From NCBI RefSeq assembly GCF_936928535.1, contig NZ_CAKZHY010000094.1, forward strand, positions 1-64,000: DNA of 64,000 bases, written 5' to 3'. The notes below the pieces were generated by a model that was given only the letters and a program-made list of their open reading frames with translations, had not been told where the DNA came from and made no database searches. The first letter of the stretch is position 1; every line of letters starts with the position of its first letter. Position numbers and translations under genes: made by a program. Shown here piece after piece: positions 46,330 through 56,296 of this stretch. Origin of the DNA: an uncultured Bradyrhizobium sp. (GTDB taxonomy: Bacteria; Pseudomonadota; Alphaproteobacteria; Rhizobiales; Xanthobacteraceae).

Positions 46330-47214
46330 CTAGCCCAACGTCCCCGCATGCACCCACCAGCCAGGGTGGTCGCGCCGAATCGTCTCGGCGGCGGCATGTG
46401 CGTCGGCTGGCGCGCCATAGATCGCAAAGCAGGTCGCACCGGAGCCGGACATGCGGGCCAGCTTGACGCCGGCGGAGGAGCGCAAGGCGCCCAACACGTC
46501 ACCAATGACGGGCTCGATGCGCATTGCGGGGCCTTCGAGATCATTTGCGACGGTTTCGAGAACCTCGACCCAGTCCGAGACCGACCCGCCCGCCTCCGGC
46601 CAGGCCGGAGCCTCGAGCACATCGCTCGCGCCGACCAGCAACTCGCCGTTGCGCAGGCCCAAGGCCTGGAACACGTCCTTGGTCGCCACCGGCACGCGCG
46701 GATTGACCATCACGCAGGGCATGCTCGGCAGCGCCAGCGGCAGCAACTGCTCGCCGACGCCGGTCATGTCGCAGGCACGCGAGAGCAGGCACACCGGCAC
46801 ATCGGCGCCGGTCGCCAGCGCAACCTTCTGTAGGCGGGGATCATCGAGCGACAGATTGTTGAGACGCGCGAGCAGGCGCAGCGCCGCGGCCGCATCGGCC
46901 GAGCCGCCGCCGATACCGGCTGCGACCGGCAGGACCTTGTCGAGCGCGAAGGCGCCGAGCTTCAGATTCGGCACGGCATCGGCCAGCAGCTTGGCGGCTT
47001 TGAATACGAGATTGTCTGACGTCTCGCCGCAGGCGGCCGCGAGCGGGCCCGTGGTCGCAAGCCTGAGCTCGCCACCGGGCTCCAGCGTCAGCCGGTCGGC
47101 ACAGTCGGCGAACGCAACCACGCTTTCGAGATCATGATAGCCGTCAGCGCGACGGCCCACCACGCGAAGGCTCAGATTGACCTTCGCGCGCCCTTCTTCA
47201 ATCAACGCCGGCAT
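46330..47214 (-). CDS. ispE: 4-diphosphocytidyl-2-C-methyl-D-erythritol kinase
   Basis: A 294-residue GHMP kinase of the non-mevalonate isoprenoid pathway. It begins ALIEEGRAKVNLSLRVVGRRADGYHDLESVV, with the substrate lysine, and the ATP loop is LPVAAGIGGGSADAAAALRLL. The C-terminal GVKLARMSGSGATCFAIY motif is also typical. It is the last gene after the TPR gene on the minus strand, 29 bp apart. Confidence 0.95.
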   Translation of the reverse strand: MPALIEEGRAKVNLSLRVVGRRADGYHDLESVVAFADCADRLTLEPGGELRLATTGPLAAACGETSDNLVFKAAKLLADAVPNLKLGAFALDKVLPVAAGIGGGSADAAAALRLLARLNNLSLDDPRLQKVALATGADVPVCLLSRACDMTGVGEQLLPLALPSMPCVMVNPRVPVATKDVFQALGLRNGELLVGASDVLEAPAWPEAGGSVSDWVEVLETVANDLEGPAMRIEPVIGDVLGALRSSAGVKLARMSGSGATCFAIYGAPADAHAAAETIRRDHPGWWVHAGTLG

Positions 47215-47243
47215 CGGCGATACGCCCCCAGAACCTGACCAGA

Positions 47244-49040
47244 TCAGCCGCCCTTGCCGTCGTCCTTCTTCTTGTCCGCCTGCGCGGCCGAAGAGTTCGA
47301 ACTGTCATCCGTCATGCCGTTGGCGATCTTGGCTTCGATCTTCGGCAGATCGTCCGGCTCGGGCTTGAGGTCGCGGGCATGGGCCCACTGGAATTTGGCT
47401 TCCAGCGTGCGGCCGACGCGCCAATAGGCGTCGCCGAGATGGTCGTTGATGGTGGGATCCTCGGGCTTGAGGTCGATCGCACGCTCGAGGTTCTTCACCG
47501 CCTCTTCGTAGTTGCCGATGCGGTAGTAGGCCCAGCCGAGGGAGTCGACGATATAGCCGTCGTCGGGACGCTGCTCGACGGCACGCTTGATCATCTTCAT
47601 GCCTTCGTCGAGGTTCACGCCCTGGTCGATCCAGGAATAGCCGAGATAGTTGAGGACATGCGGCTGGTCGGGCTGCAGCTCGAGCGCCTTCTTCATGTCG
47701 GCCTCGGCCTTGCCCCACTGCTTGGAGCGCTCCTCGCAGATGCCGCGATAATAGTACCAGACGCTGCTGGCCTTGTCGTTGCCCGCGGGCAGCACGTCGA
47801 TGCCTTGCGAATAGGTCGCACCGCAGTCGCCGAACTTCTTGCGGCCGCGCTCGAGATTGCCGAGCGCCATGATCGCTTCGAGGTCCTTGGGATCCTCCGA
47901 GATCACGCCCTTGAGAATCTTGATCGCGTCGTCGCTGCGGTCGGCGGAATCCAGGTCGATAGCGAGCTGGATCTGCGCGTTGCGCTTCAGGGGCGAACTC
48001 GACGGAACGCGCTCGTAGATCTTGATCGCCATCTGCGGACGTTTCACCGATTCATAGAGGTCGGCGAGCGAGAGCAGGGCCAGCGGATGGCTGGGCTGCA
48101 GATAGAGCGCGAGCTGGAGATAGACCAGCGCCAGATCCTCGCCGCCGCGGCGGGTCAAGGTCGCGCCGATGCCGTAGAGCGCCTCGGCCGCACCGGCCTG
48201 TGCGGAATCGACCAGCGACGGCAGCTTCTTGCCGGCCTTGGTCTCACGCAGACCTTCCATGATCAGCGGATGACGGGCGAGCTTCTTGTCGAAGGCTTCA
48301 TAGATCGCGGTCGCGGAGGCCGCGTCCTTGTTGCGCGACAGCCAGCGCGCATAGGCCTCGCTGACACGCAGCATGGAATCGTCGAGCTTGTAGGCGCGCT
48401 CGAAGCGGACGCCAGCGTCCTTCTCCTTGCCGGCGTTCTCGAGGATCATGCCGGCGTGCAGGTCCTTGAACAGCGGATACCATTCCGGGCCCGCCAGCTT
48501 GTCGATGGTGGCGACCGCGCCCTTGGCATCGCCCGCACCATAGGCGGCCCAGCCGGACAGCAGCGTGGCGACGAGATCGGTGATCGGTCCGCGAATCGAC
48601 TGGTTGATATTGCTCTGCGCGCTCGGATATTTCTTCAGCTTCAGATCATGCACGCCGACCACGAGGCGCGCGACGCGATTGGTCTTGTCGATGGTGAGGA
48701 TGCGCTCGGCGAGCTTGACCGCTTCCTCGATGTCGCCGTCGTCGACCGAGGAGATGAAGGCGCGGTCGAGCAGCTCGTTGTTCTTGGGGTCGGTCCGTAG
48801 CGCGGAGCGGTAGAAGGCGGCGGCGGAGGTCGCATCGCGCTCGACGCTGGCGTGGCGGGCGGCGAGATAGCTGCCGGCGGTGGTGAGCGACTTCAGATCG
48901 TTTCGCGTCGGAAACTGCGCCGCCGTGTCGGCCGGATGGTCCGGCGTCTGCGCCAGCACCGCGCCGGGGACCGCCACGAGCGCAGAGCCGGCAAGGGCGA
49001 TGGCAGCAGCAGTCCAGCGGTTGAAACGATTTGAAAACAT
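47244..49040 (-). CDS. Exported tetratricopeptide-repeat protein
   Basis: A 598-residue protein with a signal peptide (about 1-31, ending VLAQ) and many TPR units across the rest. The clearest repeats are near the C-terminus: PDQPHVLNYLGYSWIDQG, PDDGYIVDSLGWAYYRIGNYEEAVKNLERAIDLKPEDPTINDHLGDAYWRVGR. The last 25 residues are charged and Ser-rich. Similar alphaproteobacterial proteins lie next to ispE. It is probably a periplasmic scaffold; the partner is unknown. ATG at 49040 places the signal peptide at the N-terminus, so it is preferred to the earlier frame start at 49163. Confidence 0.87.
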   Translation of the reverse strand: MFSNRFNRWTAAAIALAGSALVAVPGAVLAQTPDHPADTAAQFPTRNDLKSLTTAGSYLAARHASVERDATSAAAFYRSALRTDPKNNELLDRAFISSVDDGDIEEAVKLAERILTIDKTNRVARLVVGVHDLKLKKYPSAQSNINQSIRGPITDLVATLLSGWAAYGAGDAKGAVATIDKLAGPEWYPLFKDLHAGMILENAGKEKDAGVRFERAYKLDDSMLRVSEAYARWLSRNKDAASATAIYEAFDKKLARHPLIMEGLRETKAGKKLPSLVDSAQAGAAEALYGIGATLTRRGGEDLALVYLQLALYLQPSHPLALLSLADLYESVKRPQMAIKIYERVPSSSPLKRNAQIQLAIDLDSADRSDDAIKILKGVISEDPKDLEAIMALGNLERGRKKFGDCGATYSQGIDVLPAGNDKASSVWYYYRGICEERSKQWGKAEADMKKALELQPDQPHVLNYLGYSWIDQGVNLDEGMKMIKRAVEQRPDDGYIVDSLGWAYYRIGNYEEAVKNLERAIDLKPEDPTINDHLGDAYWRVGRTLEAKFQWAHARDLKPEPDDLPKIEAKIANGMTDDSSNSSAAQADKKKDDGKGG

Positions 49041-49354
49041 CAGGGCTCGCCTTGAGTTGGTAGTGCCTGGGTTTAAAGCAAAGGCCGTCTCGCGCGCGAA
49101 CGCGGCCGGCGACATGTGACCCGGAACCTTCGGGTCGGGACAATGCCGCTTTTGGCGCTTCACCGCAAGGATTCGGACCGGGCGATCCCCTCCGCACGCC
49201 CCAAATCGGCCAAGTGACCGTTCAAGAGCCCCAAGACGCCGCCACTATGGCCTTATCGTGGCCGGGAGCCCCCGTGGTGCTCCCGGGGGCACCCATGGCG
49301 CTCCCGTTCTCACGCGAACGTGCGTCAGGTCACGTTTTATGACCCGGCGTCCCC
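49041..49354. other. Gap with G/C hairpin between TPR and ETF-QO genes
   Basis: A stretch of 314 bp with no gene. GCCCCCG (49268-49274) pairs with CGGGGGC (49284-49290); it lies 65 bp downstream of the ETF-QO stop and could aid termination, but there is no T-tract. Confidence 0.45.
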
Positions 49355-51016
49355 TTACATGGCCTCGTAGTTCGGGCCGCCGCCGCCCTCCGGGGGAACC
49401 CAGGTGATGTTGCCGTTGGGGTCCTTCACGTCGCAGGTTTTGCAGTGGACGCAGTTCTGCGCATTGATCTGGTAGCGCGGTGCCGCGCCCTCCTCGACCC
49501 ACTCATAGACGCCGGCCGGGCAATAGCGGTTCGAGGGACCGGCGAAGACATCATGCTCAGACATCTTCTGGAGGTTCATGTCGGCCACCTTGAGATGGAT
49601 CGGCTGATCCTCCTCGTGGTTGGTGTTGGACAAGAAAACCGAGGACAGCTTGTCGAACGAAATCTTGCCGTCAGGCTTCGGATAGTTTTTGGGCGCGTGC
49701 TGCTTGGCCGGATCGAGCGTCGAGCGATCGGGCTTGGCATGCGACTGCGTGCCGAACAGCGAGGTACCGAACAGCGTGTTGCACCACATGTCGAAGCCGC
49801 CGAGCGCGACGCCTAACACCGTGCCGAATTTCGACCACAGCGGCTTGACGTTGCGGACCAGGAACAAATCCTTGCCGACCGACGAGGACCGCCAGGCGTT
49901 CTCGTAGTCGATGACCTCGTCATTGGCACGATCGGCCGCAAGCGCCGCCGCCGCATGCTCGGCAGCCAGCATGCCGGTGCCCATCGCATTGTGCACGCCC
50001 TTGATGCGCGGCACGTTGACGAAGCCGGCCGCGCAGCCGACCAATGCACCGCCGGGGAAGGTCAGCTTCGGCACCGACTGGTAGCCGCCTTCGGTGATGG
50101 CGCGCGCGCCGTACGCGAGGCGCTTGGCGCCCTCGAAGGTGCCGCGAATCGACGGATGGGTCTTGAAGCGCTGGAATTCATCGAACGGCGACAGGTAGGG
50201 ATCGTCGTAGTTCAGATGCACGACGAAGCCGACCGCGACGAGATTGTCGTCGTAGTGATAGAGGAACGAACCGCCGCCCGTCTTCAGGTCGAGCGGCCAG
50301 CCGAACGAATGCTGGATCACGCCCTTCTGGTGCTTGGCGGGATCGATCTGCCAGACTTCCTTCAGGCCGATACCGAACTTCGACGGCTCACTCTTGGCAT
50401 CGAGCGCGAACTTCGCGATCAGCTGCTTGGTCAGGCTGCCGCGCGCGCCTTCGGCGAACAGCGTATACTTGCCGAGCAGCTCCATGCCGCGGGTGAAGGA
50501 GTCCTTCGGCTTGCCGTCACGGCCGATGCCCATGTCGCCGGTCGCGATGCCCTTCACAGCGCCCTTCTCGTCATAGAGCACTTCGGCGGCGGCAAAGCCC
50601 GGATAGATCTCAACGCCGAGCGCTTCGGCCTTGGTGGCGAGCCAGCGGCAGACCATGCCGAGCGAGCCTATATAACAATGATGATTGTCCATCAGCGGCG
50701 GCATCATGAAGTTCGGCAGCTTGATCGCGCCGCCACCCGTCATCCAGTAGAAGCGGTCGTCCTTGACCTGCGTCTTGAGCGGGCAATCCGCATCCTCGCG
50801 CCAGTCGGGGATCAGCTTGTCGAGCCCGACTGGATCGATCACGGCGCCGGAGAGAATATGCGCGCCAACCTCGGAGCCCTTCTCCACCACGACGACGTTG
50901 AGATCGGCGTTGAGCTGCTTCAGCCGGATCGCCGCGGCCAGGCCCGAGGGGCCGGCGCCGACGATGACGACGTCGAATTCCATGGATTCGCGCGGGGGAA
51001 GTTCTTCGGTGCTCAT
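49355..51016 (-). CDS. Electron transfer flavoprotein-ubiquinone oxidoreductase
   Basis: A 553-residue ETF-QO that passes electrons from ETF to ubiquinone at the membrane. The FAD loop is FDVVIVGAGPSGLAAAIRLKQL (about 13-34). The C-terminal [4Fe-4S] cluster is bound by Cys residues in RYCPAGVYEW and NCVHCKTCDVKDP. HILSGAVIDPVGLDKLIPDW is another conserved block. It serves fatty-acid and amino-acid oxidation. Divergent from the uracil-DNA glycosylase gene. Confidence 0.95.
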   Translation of the reverse strand: MSTEELPPRESMEFDVVIVGAGPSGLAAAIRLKQLNADLNVVVVEKGSEVGAHILSGAVIDPVGLDKLIPDWREDADCPLKTQVKDDRFYWMTGGGAIKLPNFMMPPLMDNHHCYIGSLGMVCRWLATKAEALGVEIYPGFAAAEVLYDEKGAVKGIATGDMGIGRDGKPKDSFTRGMELLGKYTLFAEGARGSLTKQLIAKFALDAKSEPSKFGIGLKEVWQIDPAKHQKGVIQHSFGWPLDLKTGGGSFLYHYDDNLVAVGFVVHLNYDDPYLSPFDEFQRFKTHPSIRGTFEGAKRLAYGARAITEGGYQSVPKLTFPGGALVGCAAGFVNVPRIKGVHNAMGTGMLAAEHAAAALAADRANDEVIDYENAWRSSSVGKDLFLVRNVKPLWSKFGTVLGVALGGFDMWCNTLFGTSLFGTQSHAKPDRSTLDPAKQHAPKNYPKPDGKISFDKLSSVFLSNTNHEEDQPIHLKVADMNLQKMSEHDVFAGPSNRYCPAGVYEWVEEGAAPRYQINAQNCVHCKTCDVKDPNGNITWVPPEGGGGPNYEAM

Positions 51017-51153
51017 CTGATCTCAGCCCTTGAGACGGTTCCTTGTCATTTGCGCCCCCTTGTTTCCGATTTTTCCGGGTAGGACAACCACGGAAATGCG
51101 TTCCGCTGGGATGCAAGGCGCCCTATGATGAACCAATAGTCTGACTTTCCAAA

Positions 51154-51957
51154 ATGATCCCCGAACCCGCACCCACCATCCGAGAGCTTCTTGCCTTCTA
51201 TCTGGAGGCCGGCGTCGATTGCGCGCTCGCGGAGGAACCGGTCGACCGCCTGGCGGAATTAGACGCGCCACCGCCTGCCCCGCGCGCGGTATCGGCGGAG
51301 GCACCCCGGCCTGTCGCCGCGCCTGCGGTGATGCGCGGCGAGGCGGCACCGGCGCCCGACATCGCGATCGCCTCGGCACGCGAAGCCGCGCGCACCGCGC
51401 CGACGCTCGAGGCGCTGCGCGAGCTGATGTCGAACTTCGAGGGCTGTGCGCTGAAACACACCGCGACGCGGCTGGTGTTCGCCGACGGCAATCCGCAGGC
51501 GCGCATCATGTTCGTCGGCGAGGCGCCGGGCCGCGACGAGGACATCGAGGGACTGCCGTTTGTGGGACGCAGCGGCAAGCTGCTCGATCTGATGATCGGC
51601 GCCATAGGCCTCAACCGCACCACGGCCTACATCACCAACGTCATCCCCTGGCGACCGCCCGGTAACCGGACGCCGACGCCACAGGAGACGCAAATCTGCC
51701 TGCCCTTCATCCAGCGTCACATCGAGCTGGTGAACCCCGATGTGCTGGTGACACTCGGCAATCCCTCGACGCAGACCCTGCTCTCGACCCGCGAGGGCAT
51801 CATGCGCACGCGCGGGCGCTGGTTCGAGTATGAGACGGGCCAACGTACCATCCGCGCACTGCCCACCTTCCATCCGGCGTATCTGTTGCGCTCGCCGTCC
51901 TACAAGCGGTTGGCCTGGCAGGATCTGCGCGCGATCGCAAAGGCGCTGGCGGGCTAG
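51154..51957 (+). CDS. Family-4-like uracil-DNA glycosylase lacking two Fe-S cysteines
   Basis: A 267-residue protein. Residues 1-88 are a Pro/Ala-rich lead with no clear domain; the glycosylase domain spans 90-267. Motif 1 is [24 protein letters not shown] (122-145) and motif 2 is FHPAYLLRS. Family 4 enzymes bind a [4Fe-4S] cluster with four cysteines; here Cys98 and Cys182 remain, but the first and third positions read Phe95 and Trp166 ([13 protein letters not shown]). The cluster is therefore doubtful. Uracil or related base excision from DNA is the expected role. Confidence 0.85.
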   Translation: MIPEPAPTIRELLAFYLEAGVDCALAEEPVDRLAELDAPPPAPRAVSAEAPRPVAAPAVMRGEAAPAPDIAIASAREAARTAPTLEALRELMSNFEGCALKHTATRLVFADGNPQARIMFVGEAPGRDEDIEGLPFVGRSGKLLDLMIGAIGLNRTTAYITNVIPWRPPGNRTPTPQETQICLPFIQRHIELVNPDVLVTLGNPSTQTLLSTREGIMRTRGRWFEYETGQRTIRALPTFHPAYLLRSPSYKRLAWQDLRAIAKALAG

Positions 51958-51970
51958 CAAGCTCTCGTAC

Positions 51971-53479
51971 TCACGCCCCCTTCGGCCGCACGATCGCCCA
52001 GCCGATGCGGAGCAATCCCTGACGGCCATTAACCAGCCATTCGAAGGCACGCGGCACTTCAGGCACGATGCCCGGGAAGCGCGCGAGGATTTCGGGCGGC
52101 GGCGTGCCCGCAGTATCGGACGCGCGCCAGACCACGACGCCGCCGCTTTCGCTGAATTTGGCCTGAGACATCCACGGTGTGCGGGCCGGATCGGCATCGA
52201 TGAAAAGATGCGGCCGACCGGAATGCAGCGTGATCAGGCTCGCAAGCTCCGTCTCGCCGGCGACTGCGCGCAGGCGATGGTTGGTGCGGCGGGCGAAGCT
52301 GTCGTCGAAGAAATCCGAGATCGCGTGCGCCGGCATCGAGGTCGCGATCTCGCCGGTGCCGGTCCAGGGCAGGAACAGCACGGCCAGCACGACGCCGGCG
52401 GCAGGGGCGACGATGGCCGCCGCCCATACCGTGCGCAACATCTGTGCGCGGCGCATCGCGATCAGATCGCCGGCCGCGACCACCATGGCGAGGCCGGACA
52501 TGACCAGCACGACGCCGGCGCCGCCGACGACGGTCTCGAGCCCGAACAGGCCGGAAATCAGGACCGCACCGAGCGCCGGCGCGAGCGCAAAGAAATAGAC
52601 GAAGTTGCGTGCGAGCGGCTCGACCGGCGGCCGGTAAATGATCGGCGCCTCCTCGCTCTTGCCGGCAAACAGGGACGTGTTGAGGAAGCTCAAGACCGGG
52701 ACCGCGATCGCGCCAATCGCGAGCCCACCGAGCAGCCAGACGGCGTGGATGGCGCGGGCACTCAGGTCGGCCAGATGCGGCAAGGCCGGCAGCGCAAGAG
52801 TTTGGGCGCGCATCAGCCAAACCGCATAGGGCAGCGCGAGCACGGCGACGACGACGAGCGCGAACAGCGGATCGAGCGCGCGCAACGTGCGCCTGCCGCC
52901 CCCCGTCGAGAGCGCAAAGATGACGAGCAGCACGAGCAGGAAGATCGCAGCCGGCGTGGTCAGGAGCAGCAGGCCCGCTTCGATCGACCAGGCGAACCAG
53001 GCGTTGCCTCGGCGTTGGCCGAGGATCTGCCAGGAATGCAGCAGCAACAGCGCCCAGAGCGGCCGTGCAAGCACCAAAGGGCCAAAGTCGAGCGCGGACG
53101 AGGAGAAGGCCAGCACCGTCATGGTCAGAAGCACGGCGAGCACCGCCTGCTGGGTGCCAACCACGGCCCGCGCCAGATGATAGAGCGTGATGAAGGTCGC
53201 AATCTCGCAGAGCTGCGCGAGGACGTAGACGCCGAACACATGGCCGCCTGCCACGCGATAGGCAATGTCCGCGAGCCAGATCGACAGCGGCGGGCCGAGA
53301 TCAGTGCCGACCTGGTATTCCCTGCCAAACGCCAGCAGGGTCGCAAGGCTGCCGGGCGGGCTGCGGTAGAACAGCAGCGCCACCAGCAGCCACATCGCGG
53401 CTTGCAGCAGCACGGCAATCCAGACGATCAACCGCGGCCGGGCGCGAATGAGCTCGATGACCAGGGAGGTAAACCGCAT
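51971..53479 (-). CDS. Polytopic GT39-like glycosyltransferase membrane protein
   Basis: A 502-residue membrane protein with about eleven hydrophobic segments and a C-terminal soluble part of about 120 residues. The first loop contains GREYQVGTDLGPPLSIWLADIAYRVAGGHVFGVYVLAQ, resembling the Asp-containing first periplasmic loop of ArnT/PMT-type GT39 transferases, which use polyprenyl-phosphate sugars. The acceptor is unknown. The ATG at 53479 is used; TTG at 53503 is an alternative that adds 8 residues. It stops 13 bp from the convergent uracil glycosylase gene. Confidence 0.72.
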   Translation of the reverse strand: MRFTSLVIELIRARPRLIVWIAVLLQAAMWLLVALLFYRSPPGSLATLLAFGREYQVGTDLGPPLSIWLADIAYRVAGGHVFGVYVLAQLCEIATFITLYHLARAVVGTQQAVLAVLLTMTVLAFSSSALDFGPLVLARPLWALLLLHSWQILGQRRGNAWFAWSIEAGLLLLTTPAAIFLLVLLVIFALSTGGGRRTLRALDPLFALVVVAVLALPYAVWLMRAQTLALPALPHLADLSARAIHAVWLLGGLAIGAIAVPVLSFLNTSLFAGKSEEAPIIYRPPVEPLARNFVYFFALAPALGAVLISGLFGLETVVGGAGVVLVMSGLAMVVAAGDLIAMRRAQMLRTVWAAAIVAPAAGVVLAVLFLPWTGTGEIATSMPAHAISDFFDDSFARRTNHRLRAVAGETELASLITLHSGRPHLFIDADPARTPWMSQAKFSESGGVVVWRASDTAGTPPPEILARFPGIVPEVPRAFEWLVNGRQGLLRIGWAIVRPKGA

Positions 53480-53578
53480 GCAACGCCCGCAAGATGCAGC
53501 CAACCCGTCCAGCCGGCCCTATTCGCTCACATCTGTTTTGATAAAGCGCGCCTCGCCTTGTGGCAACGACAGTCTACG

Positions 53579-54352
53579 CTAGAGGCCCGCTGAAGCCTCG
53601 ATTTCAACCGAGGTCTCGACCTCGGTGACGGAGAACAGATCCTGCACCGGCTCGACGGTCCAGGGCATATGCTTGGCGCGGGCGGCGGCGACGGGGGCGA
53701 AGAAGCTGCGGTGGTGCACGGTCGGGCCGAGGCGATCGAGCGCATCGAGATGCTCGGGCACGCCATAACCCTTGTGCTGCTCGAAGCCGTAGCCCGGGCA
53801 ATCCTGCGCCAGCGCGCACATCAGCCGGTCGCGCGTCACCTTGGCGACGATGGAGGCGGCCGCGATCGAGAGCACGATACCGTCGCCGCCGATGACCGCC
53901 TCGCAGTCGCAAGGCGTATCGAGGCGGTCGCGGCCGTCGACGAAGACGTGCCTGGGCGCCTCGGGCAGCGCGACCACTGCGCGCTTCAGCGCCCACAGCG
54001 AGGCGCGCAGGATGTTGTCGCGGTCGATCCGCGCAGGCGAGGCGACGGCGACCGAGACCTGCGCCGTGGCGCAGATCCTGTCGAACAGCTTTTCGCGCTC
54101 TTCCGCCGTCAGGCGCTTGGAATCATCGATGCCGCGTGGGATGCGGTCGGGATCGAGAATCACCGCGGCCGCGACCACGGGACCGGCCAGCGGCCCCCGG
54201 CCCGCCTCGTCGCAGCCCGCGATCGGCCAGACGCCGCGCTTGATCAGCGCGCGCTCGCGGCGGAAGCTGGCTTTGGCAGGCGCGGCCTTTTTCGCCGCAG
54301 CCTTCTCAGGCGCGTCTTTGGCCGGCTTCCTGGCGGACTTGTCCCGAATCAT
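53579..54352 (-). CDS. rnhB: Ribonuclease HII
   Basis: A 257-residue RNase HII that removes RNA from RNA/DNA hybrids and single ribonucleotides. The active-site start is [22 protein letters not shown] with the Asp-Glu pair; further acids are in HVFVDGRD and the DRLM helix; KVTRDRLM and [11 protein letters not shown] are typical. The first 35 residues are Lys/Ala-rich and disordered-looking, an extension beyond the usual enzyme. ATG at 54352 is preferred to an upstream start at 54388. Confidence 0.94.
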   Translation of the reverse strand: MIRDKSARKPAKDAPEKAAAKKAAPAKASFRRERALIKRGVWPIAGCDEAGRGPLAGPVVAAAVILDPDRIPRGIDDSKRLTAEEREKLFDRICATAQVSVAVASPARIDRDNILRASLWALKRAVVALPEAPRHVFVDGRDRLDTPCDCEAVIGGDGIVLSIAAASIVAKVTRDRLMCALAQDCPGYGFEQHKGYGVPEHLDALDRLGPTVHHRSFFAPVAAARAKHMPWTVEPVQDLFSVTEVETSVEIEASAGL

Positions 54353-54429
54353 GGCCGGGATCGTGCGCAAGCGGCTTCGCTTGCGCAACCGGGAACCCCG
54401 GACAATTCCCGTTATTCAAGCGAGCCGCC

Positions 54430-54885
54430 CTACTCCGCCAGATGCACCCGCCTGTCGTCGCCGACCTCGATGCCGGGCGCGACCACGACTTCCCAGGGAT
54501 GGTCGTCGGGATCGGCAAAATAACCGGAATAGCCGCCGTAATCAGTCTCATGCGCGGGCTTCAGCAGCACCGCGCCCTTGCTCACCGCAAACGCCAGCAC
54601 CGTATCGACCTCCTCGCGCGACGCGCAGTTCCAGGCGAGCGTGACGCCGCGGAAGGTCGTTGGCCTCGGCTGATCCGGCAGGCGGGCGTCATCGGCAAGC
54701 TGATCCCAGGGAAACAGGCCGAGCACCGGACCGCCGGTGTCGAAGAACGCAACGGCTTCCCCGGTCGCCTTCATCCGGCGCGAAAAGCCGAGCGAAGCGT
54801 AAAACGCGATGCTGGCGCGGATGTCGCGCACGCCGAGCGTAATCACCGTGAGCCGCGGTATCGGAGCCGGTAGTTCCTTACTCAT
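54430..54885 (-). CDS. VOC family protein (glyoxalase/bleomycin-resistance fold)
   Basis: A 151-residue vicinal-oxygen-chelate protein. It begins RLTVITLGVRDIRASIAFYASLGFSRRM, the typical first beta-alpha-beta unit, and ends YGGYSGYFADPDDHPWEVVVAPGIEV, where the family carries a metal-ligand Glu. The substrate is unknown. It lies 24 bp downstream of the radical SAM gene on the same strand. Confidence 0.88.
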   Translation of the reverse strand: MSKELPAPIPRLTVITLGVRDIRASIAFYASLGFSRRMKATGEAVAFFDTGGPVLGLFPWDQLADDARLPDQPRPTTFRGVTLAWNCASREEVDTVLAFAVSKGAVLLKPAHETDYGGYSGYFADPDDHPWEVVVAPGIEVGDDRRVHLAE

Positions 54886-54909
54886 GCTACACCTCTTCTA
54901 CTATTCCGC

Positions 54910-56085
54910 TCAGAACAGGCTGAGCTGCTCGCCGTTCTGCTTCGGCCGCGCGAAATGATCCGTGGTCAGCTTGGAGCGGCGCTTGTTCAGACCGAGCCGG
55001 TCGCAGGCGATCTCGAAGCGGCGGCCGATGGTCCAGGCCATCGGGCCGGTCCCCTTCATCCGCTCGCCCCATTTCGAATCGTAGTCGCGGCCGCCGCGCA
55101 TGTCGCGGATCAGGGTGAAGACGTGGCGATAGCGATCCGGGTAATTCGCCATCAGCCATTCGCGGAACAGATCGCGCACCTCCAGCGGCAGGCGCAGCAG
55201 CACGTAGGAGGCTTCCTTGACGCCGGCATGGGCGGCGGCGTCGAGGATGCGCTCGATCTCGGAATCGTTCAGCGCGGGGATCACAGGCGCGACCATTACG
55301 GTGGTGGGGATGCCGGCCTCGGAAAGCTGCTGCAGCGCCTCCAGCCGCTTCGGCGGCGTCGAGGCCCGCGGCTCCATGGTCCGCGCCAGTTTCGGGTCGA
55401 GCGAGGTCACCGAGATCGCGACCTTGGCGAGGTTGCGCTTGGCCATGCGCTGGAGAATGTCGATGTCGCGCACCACCAGCGCCGACTTGGTGACGATGCC
55501 GACGGGATGCCCGGTGCGCTCCAGCACCTCGAGAATGCCGCGCATGATTTTGTGCTCGCGTTCGATCGGCTGGTAGGGATCGGTGTTGGTGCCGATCGCG
55601 ATCATCCGCGGCTCGTAGCCTGCGGCCGCGAGCTCCTTCTCGAGCAGTGCCGGCGCCTCCGGCTTGACGAACAGCTTGGACTCGAAATCGAGCCCCGGCG
55701 ACAGGCCGAGATAGGCGTGCGTCGGCCGCGCGAAGCAATAGACGCAGCCGTGCTCGCAGCCGCGATAGGGATTGATGGAGCGGTCGAAGCCGATATCCGG
55801 CGAGTCGTTGCGGGTGATCACCTTGCGCGAGGTATCCACGCCGACACTGGTCTTGAACGGCGGCAAGTCTTCCAGGCTCTGCCAGCCATCGTCGAAGGCG
55901 ACGCGCGCCTCGGCTTCAAAGCGACCACTGGCGTTGGACTGGGCACCCCGCCCTCGCCTGCGCTGGCGGTCGATGGCGACCGCCAGTTCAGGGAAGTCAG
56001 CAGGAATATCTGAGAGCGCACCCGCCGGCTCGGAGGGCGCCGTGACCGGCGGGTGCTTGAGAGCAGAAGAAGAAGCTGGACTCAT
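54910..56085 (-). CDS. PA0069-family radical SAM protein
   Basis: A 391-residue radical SAM enzyme. The cluster motif is GCEHGCVYCFARPTHAYLGL (CxxxCxxC), preceded by SPDIGFDRSINPYRG. IGTNTDPYQPIER and ISVTSLDPKLARTMEPRASTPPKRLEAL follow. It is related to spore-photoproduct-lyase-like proteins but in a separate family whose reaction is unknown. The N-terminal 70 residues are variable and rich in Ala, Pro and Ser. The protein ends GEQLSLF, like a beta-clamp-binding peptide, which could point to a DNA role. Confidence 0.88.
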   Translation of the reverse strand: MSPASSSALKHPPVTAPSEPAGALSDIPADFPELAVAIDRQRRRGRGAQSNASGRFEAEARVAFDDGWQSLEDLPPFKTSVGVDTSRKVITRNDSPDIGFDRSINPYRGCEHGCVYCFARPTHAYLGLSPGLDFESKLFVKPEAPALLEKELAAAGYEPRMIAIGTNTDPYQPIEREHKIMRGILEVLERTGHPVGIVTKSALVVRDIDILQRMAKRNLAKVAISVTSLDPKLARTMEPRASTPPKRLEALQQLSEAGIPTTVMVAPVIPALNDSEIERILDAAAHAGVKEASYVLLRLPLEVRDLFREWLMANYPDRYRHVFTLIRDMRGGRDYDSKWGERMKGTGPMAWTIGRRFEIACDRLGLNKRRSKLTTDHFARPKQNGEQLSLF

Positions 56086-56193
56086 GCCATCAAGATAGCA
56101 CGAGAAAGGAACAAATCAAGAACAAGAATCCAAAACGCGAAAACAACCCCATGCACAGTAGCGCTGCCCAAACTTCGTGCGCGGTCGTTTGAC

Positions 56194-56213
56194 CTCACGC
56201 AACACCGCGTGAG
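56194..56213. promoter_or_regulatory. Small hairpin upstream of the phosphoketolase gene
   Basis: CTCACGC (56194-56200) pairs with GCGTGAG (56207-56213) around AACACC. It lies 83 bp before the xfp ATG, in a gap that also has an A-rich patch near 56110-56150. Function unknown. Confidence 0.35.
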
Positions 56214-56296
56214 TCCGGTCCCGTTTGATGCGGCCCGAAGGATCGATCTCGCCGGAACTCGGTTGGTGACGATCCCGGGTGAAGGTCGGCAGGATC

